Shown here piece after piece: positions 48,577 through 58,935 of a stretch of 64,000 nt of DNA. The notes below the pieces were generated by a model that saw only the letters and a list, made by a program, of their open reading frames with translations, was not told where the DNA came from and did no database searches. The stretch is taken from positions 2,717,985 through 2,781,984 of the forward strand of contig JAJEKV010000104.1 in assembly GCA_021234155.1 (NCBI GenBank), written 5' to 3'. Each line of letters opens with the position of its first letter. Position 1 is the stretch's first letter. The position numbers and the translations under genes were made by a program. Origin of the DNA: Isoetes taiwanensis (taxonomy: Eukaryota > Streptophyta > Lycopodiopsida > Isoetales > Isoetaceae).

Positions 48577-50327
48577 TGTGACGTTCCACATATTTATACG
48601 CATATTTAAGTATAAATACATGACACGTCACTATGAATAATTAATGGCACATTAATTATTCATAAGCTAAGGTTAGCTATGTTAATAATTAAATTATAAA
48701 GGTGGAAACCTAACCAAAACCCTAATTCGAATTTAGGGCTTAACCTAATATTAAAAAGGGCTAAAATACCAAATTAGCTAATATTAACCAACCTAAAAGT
48801 AAGCCACGGCCCAAATCGATTGGGCAAGGTAGAGTTTCCAATTTGGGACACCCAAATTGGGGGTTGCACCCCAATTTGCCCCAATTCGATTTGGGGCAAT
48901 TGGAGATGGAGGAGGAGATGCTGCCCAACCCTGAGAGGCTATTCGACCATGTTCCAGCCAGAAGGATGGCGACCCAGAGGGATCATGGAGCTAGCTATGG
49001 TTCCGGGTTTCCAATTGGGGACACCCAAATTGGGGCTTTTGTGCCCCAATTCGAATTAGGAGCAATTGGAGATGGAGGAGGAGAAGCAGCCGCCAAGCGC
49101 CCTTCTGTTAGTCGAGATGGAGTGGCCCAAGACCGATTTAAGGGTTAGTCAGTAGGTTACCTTGTTGATTTATAGCATAGCGCCTCTCTGTGGTGTGTTC
49201 TTTCTCTGTTTTCTCTGTGGTTTACCTGTTAGGCTAACCCTTGATTGATATGGTGAGTATTCTTATCTCTAGTCTCTGTATGTGCTTTGGTTGATGGTTT
49301 AATTGTTCTTTGCTTAGTTAGCACTCCAGAGAGGGGATTACGGGGGGTAGAGACCTCTGAGCCCATGTATTGTAGTATGCTCCTAGATAGAGCCCGTATT
49401 ATTCCCATTAGATGCGGCACTGTGTACAAGAGACCCACGGATCATAGATGCTATGGATTGGCTTAGCACCGGAGAAGGGACACACAGTGGTGAAGTGGGG
49501 GTGGGGTCTTGCACGAACATAAAGGCTCCGAGACTCCTACGGTGGGCTAGGGCTAGGCAGATGGCTTGGCCACGAGGGCGGGTATATGGGTCCGACACTC
49601 CCCAGGTGTAGAGGTGTGACCCGTATGGGGCACCTTGCACTTTGAGTAGATTTAGGGTGAGTAAGTAGGGCACGGATGGGGGGTCGTGATGCGCACGTAT
49701 TCTCTAGCTCACCCATGGAACCATTGTGATCACGGAAGGGGACGCTTCCCCGACCTGCCTCATCGGACCGGGGCGTCATGAACCCTGGAGTAGGCTCGTA
49801 GGGTGATACCTTGAGTCTGCGTCTCCGGAAGGCTATAGCGAAGCCATAGCGTGAATCGACCCATCTGCAAAGTGTGCACAGGAGGGGCGGATGGAGTGGA
49901 CAACCCTAGCCGATGTTCTATGCCAGCCAACGCCAGGTTATACTTCCGTCTGCTGATCTCTTGAGACCGAGCCGTCAGTCCATCCTCACAAGAGTCTGAG
50001 CCGGGGTAGAGCCGCGGGTTTGGGTGTTTTCCTTAGTATTAGATGCATATTCTTTGCCGTTGGTATTTGGATGGATGTGCCACCCTTCGTGGTGGTTATT
50101 TATATATGATTTATGTTCGGTGCTAACATGTATTCACGCTTCCGCGACGTAGGAGCCCCATTGAAGGCGTGGGCCGAATGACCCCTCTGTGTCCTTCACT
50201 TGAGCATCTTCTTATAGATGGCCCGAGTTAGACGGAGGGCCCTGCTCATGGCGAGATGGTTGCCATGGGAGGGGAAAGTCCCCGTATGTATACGGCCGGG
50301 GGTCGATATATATGGAGGGGCGCCACA
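48577..50327 (+). repeat. LTR3 of the tandem LARD
   Basis: Starts TGTGACG and ends GGCGCCACA, a damaged form of GCGTCACA. The segment missing from LTR2 is present. After it come CCCCCCCTTCTTCC; before LTR1 is CCCCCTTCCC. These are similar, but a clean 5-bp duplication is not visible. Confidence 0.88.
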
Positions 50328-50845
50328 CCCCCCCTTCTTCCCCCTCTTTGTGGCCCTTTACGAATATATGGTTTGTTTGTGCCTTTTGGAGGGTTCATTT
50401 CTTGTGCTAGTGCTAGGTAGTTGCCTAGGTCGAAGGGTTTCCTATGGGAAGCTAGATTTTGGATAGCAAATTAGTTTCCCACCGAATCCCCCTTCACCAA
50501 GGCGGCTAGCTGAAATGAGTCGCCACGTGTTTGAAATTCTGTTTAAGCAACGCCAGCAGAAACTTCATGGCTATCAAGAACTTCCACGAAAACAAGAGAA
50601 AATATTGGAAAATACACAAAGAAATATGTGAAAAATGAACGAGAAAGTTGGATATGAAAGAGTACTGAATAATATGATATAAGGGAGCAGAATACGAGAA
50701 CAGAAGTCCAAAGATTCAACAGGAACACAAGAACAAGACCTAGAAGGCTCAAGACAGATGAACTAGAATGTCGATCCTTATACGAAAGGCCACTTTATAT
50801 ACTAGAAAAGAGGTCACCTTTTCTCAAGACAACATATATACCCAA
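50328..50845. other. No gene recognised
   Basis: Short frames only, no motifs. Confidence 0.45.
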
Positions 50846-50915
50846 CAATTGATAGATAGCACATTGGTTAAGATGTTTCTCTTGCAACACGAGGTCGCAA
50901 GGTTGAACCTTGCTT
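50846..50915 (+). repeat. tRNA-like SINE head
   Basis: TAGCACATTGG (A-box-like) is followed after about 33 bases by GGTTGAACC (B-box-like). The body does not fold as a full tRNA, so a tRNA-derived SINE is more likely than a tRNA gene. Confidence 0.5.
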
Positions 50916-51043
50916 CATATCTTTTGCTTTGCACTCTTGGAGAATATTCTAGAAGGCTCTAGTAGATTCTCAATGAATATTTTTAGAACTTTCTAGAAGG
51001 TTCTTTGAATAATCCATCGGAATATTTTTGTGGTAATGTGAGC

Positions 51044-51228
51044 GACAACTATATACATATGATGTCTGCATGGTTGTCACACCAGCCCCATCCTACGATG
51101 GCGACGAGTCTTTGGAGCTAGAGCAGAATACTTGGACGACCATATACATATGATATTTGTATAATAGCCACACCATCCCCCTTCTACGGAGGCGGCAAAC
51201 CTTTAGAGCTGGAGCAGAGTACTTGGAC
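51044..51228. repeat. Two tandem units of about 91 bp
   Basis: Both contain ATATACATATGAT, CACACCA, then TAGAGC.. and TGGAGCTRGAGCAGARTACT near the end: GACAAC... at 51044 and GACGAC... at 51135. Confidence 0.82.
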
Positions 51229-53330
51229 TTGGCTTATTCGAATAGCACCGGTGGAACTTTGTAATTTATTCGAGAGCATTAGTCAGATGCTCTGCAGGTT
51301 CCCAAGTTCGATCACTTGGAGAATCCTTTGTAATAGAAGCCTTTCTCGCATCCTGGAGATCTCTTTACCTAGCTCCCTTGAAGTTGGAATGCCCTCCTCT
51401 TTCACCCCTTCCAGGTCTTTCCATCCCAGATTCTGGCAATTCATAGGTGCCACTTTCTTATCTATTCCCTTTGCCTTATTCGTAGAAGAAGACGAATACA
51501 GGACTGATAATTTTTTGTGTGGTAGAACTTGCCCTTTGGAATATTTCAATGTACAAGATCAGGTACTGATCATCTGGAACAGCAATAGATAACATAACCC
51601 CAACCTTCTTGTACTTGTCACCGAAACCCCCTTATCCCTATACTAGAAGAAAAGATCCTTCTCTTTCCCCAAAAACTGTCCCAGCTTGGGCGGGGTCCCA
51701 AGCTGTTGTGTGTTCAGCCCTTCTATGATGAAGAAAGAGGTTCAACCAGTATCATCAGGTCTTTGCGAGAAAAACATAAAAACAAAAGGCAATTAAAACC
51801 GATCGAGAAAGACACCATAATTGAAAACTTACCCGGAACCGCAATCCTTCTCCTCTTCGTGCTTCCCAATGGACGAAGAGTGCTTGGTCGATGGAGTTGA
51901 CATACTCCGTTGGTGATGCTTCGTGCTCGAAATTGCCCCACCAGATGTGCTCTTCTACTGCAAGGCTTTTTGTGACCTACGGACTGCATACAAAGGAAGA
52001 TTCTACGGGTTGAATTTAAAAATAGTAACATATAGTCATTGAAGGATGCAAGAGGGTAAAGGGTATAGCATGAACATCCTTAGCCCACCTAAATGCAAAT
52101 TTGAAATCCTTAATATGTTTGTGAAATTTGCTGCGACGGGAGCAGGAGATATTATGAAGCCCCAGAGGTCGCACATTCGACTACTGCCAGACCTTCGACT
52201 AACGCCTGACCACTAACGCGCCTTACCACTGTGAGCTCTCATCTTTGCATGATTCTTAAAAATTTGTTTGGATTGACATAGGGTTTTGCTATGTTTAGCC
52301 AATTTGCTTGATGCCCGAGGAACCAAGGCAGTAGAGGGGATGAGCTCAAGCCCATATGGAGCTTCTTCATTGCATCACAGTGGAGAAAGGATACACAAGA
52401 ATTCATTGATTCAAGTCATTCAATCTGATGCCTTATTGGTGAGGCCGACTGCGGAAGCAAAGACACTTGGAGAAGGGATGGGATCTGTGATTCAATGGCC
52501 CACGGACTATCCTACTTCCATTGTGCCTTTTTCCAGTCTTTGGGTATTGTGGATGTGTAGGACTGTTCAATGACATAATAGATAGGGCGTTGAATGCGAG
52601 GGAATTGTTTAATTTGAACGTTGAGTATATTAAATCGTTTCAATACTACTTCGACTCCTTGTTGCCTTGTTGGGAGATGCTGAACAAAATTCAAATAGTT
52701 TTGGATGTTGTAAACAAGAGTTGAGAATGGGACGAGTCGAGTAGCTGAGTAGGAAGGCATTATTGAATGAAGGCAGTCTTGGATGGAGGCAGTAGTGGGG
52801 GGAGGGATTCTCAGTTGAGGAATTCTCAAATCTAGAGTTGGAAAGTGCCTCGGGATGGTTTGAGGAATGCTCGACTCGAGAGTTGAAAATACCTCCACCC
52901 AGACTGAGCCTCTCTCCTCCTCAGTCCTGGAGTGAAGGGATTCAGTCTGGATAGCTGCATTCTCGACTCGCAGGTCGAGAATAAACCAGGCGACTGGACA
53001 AGTCGAGAGATGGGAGCTTCTTGGGTAAAGGCAATGAGGGCATTAAGATGGATTCTTGGAATGCCCAAGACATCATTTTACAGAGACTAGGAACGGGTAA
53101 GAGGAGGTGCTAAGGTATTCACTCATGACGATGCATGCACTTTGAAAACTAGAGCAAAGAGGGCCATCGCAGTTTTCAAAAGCTTTGTATGTCTCAATCT
53201 ATGCCCCATAAGTCCAACGTGAACGAGCATGGTGTCAAATAATCCAAAGGATACCGACACAGTATTATATCCAGAAGAAATAAATACAATTCTAGAAGCC
53301 GCAGGGGGCTCAATCAACTTTTAGCAGGTT
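51229..53330. other. No gene recognised; possible SINE head at 52158-52240 (minus)
   Basis: On the minus strand GCTCACAGTGGTAAGGC resembles an A box and CAGTAGTCGAATG a B box. A 113-codon frame at 51251-51592 and a 128-codon minus frame at 52512-52898 are unassigned. Confidence 0.35.
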
Positions 53331-53611
53331 ATGGAAAAGTCGAAGTGTTTTGCAACAAATGCCTTTCTCAAAGTGCAACAATTGTATTCAACTAAAGGAT
53401 TGCATCAACTGCAATTGAGAAGGAAAGGATGGCAATCAGAGAGCAGTTTGCAGATTACCAGTCGATTCAAATATCATGTAGGCAGTTGTATTGGCAATGG
53501 AGAATGTTTTATCAAATGCAGCCTAATAGATATTTGTGTTTGATTCATGATAAGATGGATGAGCACAAGACCTTCTTGCCACTATTAGAAACCAGTTTTC
53601 ACAGTAGGTAA
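53331..53611 (+). other. Unassigned protein-like fragment
   Basis: The frame 53429-53611 reads FADYQSIQISCRQLYWQWRM, then NRYLCLIHDKMDEHKTFLP. An aromatic-rich helix before a HDKMD..KT..P motif looks like part of a real, perhaps transposon-encoded, protein, but I cannot name the family. A frame change near 53430 separates it from 53331-53430. Confidence 0.35.
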
Positions 53612-54149
53612 TGCACGCTCAAAATATAATTTGGAGTACAAATTTTAGAGACAGCTTTGCCAGACAAGATGGCACCATCAGGAAATAATATTCAATAGAA
53701 TCTAGATTGGCGTACATTACCTTATGTAAGGTAATGCACGTAAGATTCAAATTTCTGTTGTTGTGACGAATTCTTTGAAATTCATGATTGACTATCAATC
53801 CGGAAGAAGCCTATTTGTCAGTGCAGGACTGTATTAATCTCCTATGCTAATAGTTGAGAAATGATTTTGTCATATCCATGCATTAGAAACAAAATGTTAC
53901 TTATCCATGCATTAGAAATAAATTGGTACCACCAGATGCCAATCATGCCTCTTTTAAGTGCCTTTCTACATCATTTTCCTCACCAACATTGATTCTAATC
54001 CACAAACTCCAAAGGAACCTACATCCAAGATTAAATTTATGGTACGTGCATATTCTTTCTTCAAGAAGAGCTTCATCCTTTAAACTTTTCCAATCCCTTG
54101 CCTCGAGCCTGCCCTATTGCAAGTTTTTTTATGGTTGAAATATTGTGCT
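53612..54149. other. No gene recognised
   Basis: Contains a duplicated word CATATCCATGCATTAGAAA/TTATCCATGCATTAGAAA near 53880-53915. No coding motif is present. Confidence 0.45.
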
Positions 54150-54350
54150 GCTAGGCTCAAGCATGCCCTTATGTTCAAACATGCGATGGTGGCTCAAACA
54201 TGCAATAATGCCACATAGGCTCAAATACCTCGGCCCAAACATGCCACCTAGGCTCAAGCATTGCCCCTAGAGTCAAACATGCCCTAGGCTCAAACATGCC
54301 ACATAGGCTCAAGCATTGCCCTTAGGATCAAACAGGCCACATGCATTGCA
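54150..54350. repeat. Irregular minisatellite, GGCTCAAACATGCC type
   Basis: About ten degenerate copies of GGCTCAAACATGCC(ACATA) at 54150-54345, with variants GGCTCAAGCATTGCCC and AGTCAAACATGCCC. Unit length varies from 14 to 30 bp. Confidence 0.85.
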
Positions 54351-54624
54351 TCCAAATACAATCACGATCACTCACACACGATCTGATCATCTTCGACCAA
54401 ACTCGTAACAAAGTACTTGATAACCCTGGGGCGTATGGGTATCTTGTGGATAGGACCTATGCTGCCATCTATGCTCACCTTATCAAAAGATGGCACATCC
54501 TCCATGAAATTTTCGCTCTTCAAGATATTCAGATTCTCGTTCGAGGCCATGAACTTATCCATGTGCGGGAGTTTACTTGACCACCACTTGTCGGAGTTAA
54601 GACTATTATGGCGAGATACTACAA

Positions 54625-56435
54625 CTAGCTGTTGCAGCCTTGCCCATAGTTTTTCCCGAGGCACAGTGTCAAACGCCTTCGCAAAATCCACAAAGCAACA
54701 ATATAGATCTTGACGGCGGTTCCTGCTGTCTTCAATCAGAGTTTGCAATGTGAAGATGTGGTCAATGGTTGAGTGTCGGGGTCTGAATCTTGCCTTGGTG
54801 AGGGCCCGCACCTCTGCTGCCTCTGCCTAGCCTGTCAACTGCTGCTCGAGAATCCCAGCAAGCAGTTTTGCAAACACCGAACTGACCATGATTGTTCGGT
54901 AATTGGCTGGGCAATGTGGGTCACCTGCTTTATAGATGGGAACAACTCTGCTATTGGTCCGCTGCGGCGGGAAGCCTTCCTGTAATGCCTTGTTGAACAA
55001 GGTGGTCAGCACTGGTATTATGGACGGCCCTGCCCACTTAAGCAATTCTGCCTGCATACCATCCAGGTCTGGGGCTTTCCCATTGGCAAGATGCTATAAG
55101 CCTTGTTCCACGTCCGAATCTGTGTCTTCTAGCACTGGGCCTTCTTGCAAGGGTAATGCTGCATGTGCACCCTGAGGGTCATATAGCTGTTGCAAGTATT
55201 GCCTCCACTGCTCGAGAGTGATATTCCCTGTGGGCTGTACTGGCTTTCTAAGAACCCTTCGCCAGAAGGTCCTGGGGTGATGTTCCAGGAGGTAAACCAT
55301 TTATTTCCCTTTGATGCGCTGCAATGTACCTGGCTTTCTTAGCTTTAAGGAAGATGCGGTACTATCTGACTGCATGTGGGCATAAAGCAGGGTCTGTGAC
55401 TTGGCAGAGCCAGCATTTGTGTCCTTGCACTTTGCATCAAACCATTGATTACGTGGGAAGGTTGTGTTCCTGGAGGTCCATCGCGGGCGGCTTATCCCAA
55501 AGCACCTCTCTGCCACAGTCCTAAGCACCTCAGTCAGCCGGCCTGTCTGTTGCTCTAGTGTAGGATATTGAAAAATTTCTGCCAGGTCATCTATAAGCAT
55601 CTAGGCATAAGCCCCTGCATGTTCATAATCCAATTGCAGCTGAGGCATGTGAGGAGTTGTTGCACCGACTTCAAGTAAAGTGGTAAGTGGTCTGAGTCAG
55701 TCTCTTCATCCCTATTAGCTGTTCCCACCTAAAAGTGCTTGACGACATGCATATCCTGCTCAGGCACCAGCACATAGTCCACCACACTAGATCCGCCCCC
55801 CTGGTTTTCCTGTCTACAAGTGCTCTTGCGGGTGGAAGGCCACTGTGCCAGTCCATTGCAGATTACCAGGTCAAAGATACTGCAGAGCAAAAGCAACTGT
55901 CGACCATAGCGCGTGACCTGATTGTCATCTGATGTCCGTGGCCAAGCTCCTTCTGCAGGACGCAACTGCAATATATCATCAGTCAAGGGATCAAATCTCA
56001 TGGGTTGTTCTACCCCGGTGCGCGCATTGAAGTCTCCAAGGAGTATGACACTGCCCAACTGCTTATGCTGCTGTATCATCATATAGATCGACATAGGGGT
56101 CCAGCCTATCCACATCTGAGTGGGTGTGATAGAAGTTGCTTTCTGCATGTGGAAAATAGCAAGCTGCCACAAAGAGGGGTCTGCTACTGCAATTTTGCAC
56201 ATGCACCTACAGGTACCGGTTGTGCTTGTCTGTCTTGAACAAGGAGATTGACGGTGCCAAGGTTGTTCGGTAGTAGCAGACAACCCCCCCATGCCCCCGC
56301 TTTCCTGTGCAATCATTGAAGATTGAGTAGTACTGATATCCTGGCAAGTCGGGTATCCTGTGTCCTGCATGCTCCCATGTTTCCATGAGGAAGATGAGAT
56401 CCATGTCTGCGGCAACTGTCAATAATATTTTCAAG
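54625..56435 (-). pseudogene. LINE family A copy 2: endonuclease and N-terminal reverse transcriptase
   Basis: Read on the minus strand: an APE endonuclease with LMETWEHAGHR and GHGGVVCYY (56207-56434 frame), then, after a frameshift, LLGDFNART and GSSVVDYVLV (55729-56415 frame), then SDHLPLY near 55690. These include the metal- and phosphate-binding residues of the family. Next come QWFDAKCK, HPRTFWRR, and RT motifs PIYKAGDPHCPANYRTI, RPRHSTIDHIF and FVDFAKAFDT near 54680. Homology stops at about 54630, before motif B. At least four frame breaks occur. Family A ORF2 would copy itself by target-primed reverse transcription; this copy cannot. Confidence 0.87.
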
Positions 56436-56717
56436 AATAAGATCTTCCTTCATGAACTTGGGATCCAATCCTGCTCCAAGTTTGGTAGGAAAATCGAGAG
56501 AAGACACAGACCTATCATTGTTAAATTCCTTAGTCTTGAATTGTGCAACTGTATAGTGCAACACAAAGGGAATCTCAAGGGACACAGCATCCGGCTAAAC
56601 GAGGATCTAACTCTCCAACAACAAAAAGATAGAAAAGTGTTACTAGATGAAGCCAAGAAGCATAAGGCCGATGGAAAAAATGCATATATTCTTGGAAGCA
56701 AAGTCATTGTCAAATAA
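56420..56717 (+). pseudogene. LINE family B ORF1 C-terminal fragment
   Basis: The frame reads RRHRPIIVKFLSLELCNCIV, then LKGHSIRLNEDLTLQQQKDR, then DGKNAYILGSKVIVK. The order RPIIVKF..., LKG..I.LNEDLT..Q...R, K..GK.A.I.G.K.IV is the C-terminal pattern of L1-type ORF1 nucleic-acid-binding proteins. It lies just before the ORF2 endonuclease on the same strand, as in an intact LINE. The N-terminal part is missing at the junction with copy A2. Confidence 0.7.
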
Positions 56718-56729
56718 AACAGAGTGTAG

Positions 56730-58310
56730 AAAGCTCGGGCCCTCAGACTCTTAGTGTGGAACATCCATGGTGCAAGCGAATTCAAATTCCTGTCTAGTAT
56801 GGATCTATTAACGCAGCACGATATCTTGGTCTTTCTAGAAACATGGGAATATGACATGAGACCATTAGTCGGCATTCAAGACTTCACAAAAATTGCTGCC
56901 TTGCACAATAAGAAAGGAGCATGACATAGAGGTTGGGGAGGTTTGCCCGGCTATGTTCGCTCCTTCTGCATAGACGCAGTGAAAATCAAACATACATGCG
57001 CCTATAAACAGTACTTGTGGCTGCACATTAATGGGCAAAAGCCTCTTTATATTGCTTGTGTTTATTTTGCCCCATTAGATCCTGAACTTGCAAAAGTATA
57101 TAATCAGTCAGATTTGGATTCTCATGACCCTTTCTTACATCTTACTAGGGACATTCTTAACTACCAATCAAAGGGATCAGTTTATGTCGCATGAGATTTC
57201 AATGCAAGATTAGGACTCAGGCAGGCTCTTTTATTCCGTGGTGATAACAATGAAATCTGGTTATAAGAGTATACCAATTCAGAGCATCCTTGGAAGCGAC
57301 ATCCAATGATCACATTAGCAATGCTATGGGAAATCATGTGTTACAGCTATGTGGGGGCGCTAAAGTGGATTGTTTTCAATGGCATACAGACTTTTCTAGA
57401 CTCACATAATTACACATGTTTTCAACCAAATGGCAGCTCTGTCATTGATCTCCTACTAGGTAATCCCACTTGTACAATGCTCCACGATTTTCACATACTT
57501 GAAAAGCAGCTAGTTTCAGACCATGCACCTCTCAGTCTGGCTTTTAAAGCTGATAAGTCTCGAACTCCAAAACAGATATTGAAGCCTCAGTGCATCAAAC
57601 TCAATTACGAACTTGCAGGCAAATATGTGGATGCTTTGATTAACAGACTCGAGTAGGTAAAGTGGCCAGCTGATGCATTTGGTTATAACTAGGTTCTGGT
57701 TGAGAACATGTTGGCAGTAGCAACCGAAGTCCTTGAAACTATTAAGCACAAAATAAACTGCCAGAACCAAAAGTGGTTGGACAAGGAATGCATGCTTGCC
57801 AAGCAGGCATTAAGTACGAGTGTTGATAATCAACAAGCCAGCAAAACTAATAAGGCGCTTTTGAGATGCAAGAAAATTGAATGGCATCACATACATGAAG
57901 CAAAATTAACTAGCAGGATACTTGATGAACCGAAGGCCTTTTGGAACATAACTAAAAGCCCTCTTCCATATTCTAATTTTGCAGCAGAAAAGATGACTCT
58001 AGATCATTTAGTGACACTCAGAGTGCTCACAGAAAATGCTAAGGGCCGAGAGAACCAATTGTACCTTGCATTCATAGATCTTACGAAGGCATTCGATCGT
58101 GTTGATCGAGGCAAACTTCAAGACAGATTGGACACAACTGGGGTCCCTTAAGCTCTCCAAGAGGCAGTTGCTTGCTTGTACCAAAAGGTATTGGTGGAAC
58201 TCTTATTCTCCCTATCCTCAGAGGAACAGATCCACAACACTATCGGAGTTAAACAGGGCTTGCCATCTCCGATTGTCAACATCTTCCATGATTATATGCA
58301 GCCAATCTTA
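56730..58310 (+). pseudogene. LINE family B ORF2: endonuclease and start of reverse transcriptase
   Basis: Endonuclease motifs in order: LVWNIHGAS (56745), LVFLETWEY (56830), a TGA at 56920, LYIACVYFAPLDP (57050), DFNARLG preceded by TGA where Gly is expected (57192), SSVIDLLLG (57440) and SDHAPLSL (57517). Reverse transcriptase pieces follow: RVLTENAKGRENQLYLAFID with LTKAFDRVD at 58020-58110 and, after a frameshift, IGVKQGLPSP at 58244. Catalytic YADD is not found before homology ends near 58310. At least four stops or shifts make it dead. Wording differs clearly from family A, so this is a second LINE lineage. Confidence 0.82.
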
Positions 58311-58760
58311 ATTCTTCCTCTCCACCTCTAGAACCAGCCTTAACAACGACTTACAAGGTACATTTTGGAGAATAAAACTCAAGCAATAGAGCCCTTTTAT
58401 TGCTAGCCAATGCAAGTGCAATCTTTCTTCAGCCTCACCCTGCTCTTCAGGAGACAAAACAGGCCCAACCTGCCTACCTTCTTTTCCAAAAGCCCCAAAC
58501 TCATACCGAGACTCTGAACTCTAGATATCAACTGTTCTGCAAGGGGAACTCTAATCTCTGTTTCAGAAATATTTCCACCTAGAAAAGGAATTAATGATCC
58601 AAGGGAGCTTCTCTTTGCATTTGGATCTTTAAACTAGCATGTCCTTTGTTTTCTTCATCTGAAAAATTAGGGTTTATAGAAGCTAAACCTGCTTGGAGGT
58701 GTCGAAAGCAGTTGTTCGCAGTATTTAAGGCCCCAAAAAAATCCAGGCTTGTCTTGGTAT
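58311..58760. other. No gene recognised
   Basis: Unassigned DNA between the two LINEs. Confidence 0.45.
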
Positions 58761-58935
58761 GAATAGAATAGAATAGAATAAAGTTTTTAACGTCCACGGA
58801 GACCAATAGGTCATGGGACCCATACAATGGGCTAGTACAATCATTACTACTAGGATTAAAAAACCCCTGCCTCGAAAGGTTTTCAAGGGAAAAACCTTTG
58901 CAGTAATGATGATACTAGACAAGCAGAGATAATGA
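58761..58935 (-). repeat. LINE family A copy 3, 3' untranslated region and (ATTCT)n tail
   Basis: On the minus strand the stop codon is followed by a hairpin-like stretch, GGTCTCCGTGGACGTTAA, and four ATTCT units ending at 58761. It matches the tail at 13768-13927. Confidence 0.87.

Larger units (their letters stand above)
31372..50327 (+). mobile_element. Tandem LARD-like retrotransposon: LTR-internal-LTR-internal-LTR
   Basis: Three LTRs of about 1.73 kb start at 31372, 39986 and 48577 (periods 8614 and 8591 bp). They separate two internal regions of 6.9 kb that are nearly identical over their whole length. No gag, protease, reverse transcriptase, RNase H or integrase motif is seen in either internal region on either strand. 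A primer-binding site follows LTR2, and polypurine tracts precede LTR2 and LTR3. This is a large non-autonomous derivative in a tandem arrangement expected from unequal recombination between LTRs, or from integration of a multimer. Confidence 0.9.

Noticed and set aside
31615-49148. Conserved 79-103-codon frames repeated in all three LARD LTRs (31615, 40229, 48820)
   Set aside because: They are copied along with the LTRs, overlap each other in two frames, and match no family. Recent duplication explains their identity without selection.
31361-50345. Target-site duplication for the LARD array (CCCCCTTCCC before LTR1, CCCCCCCTTC after LTR3)
   Set aside because: The C-rich flanks look alike but no exact 5-bp match sits at both LTR ends, and both ends are damaged.
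54357-54620. Continuation of LINE family A copy 2 below 54625
   Set aside because: Homology stops after the motif A region; the following frames on either strand do not resemble RT motif B.
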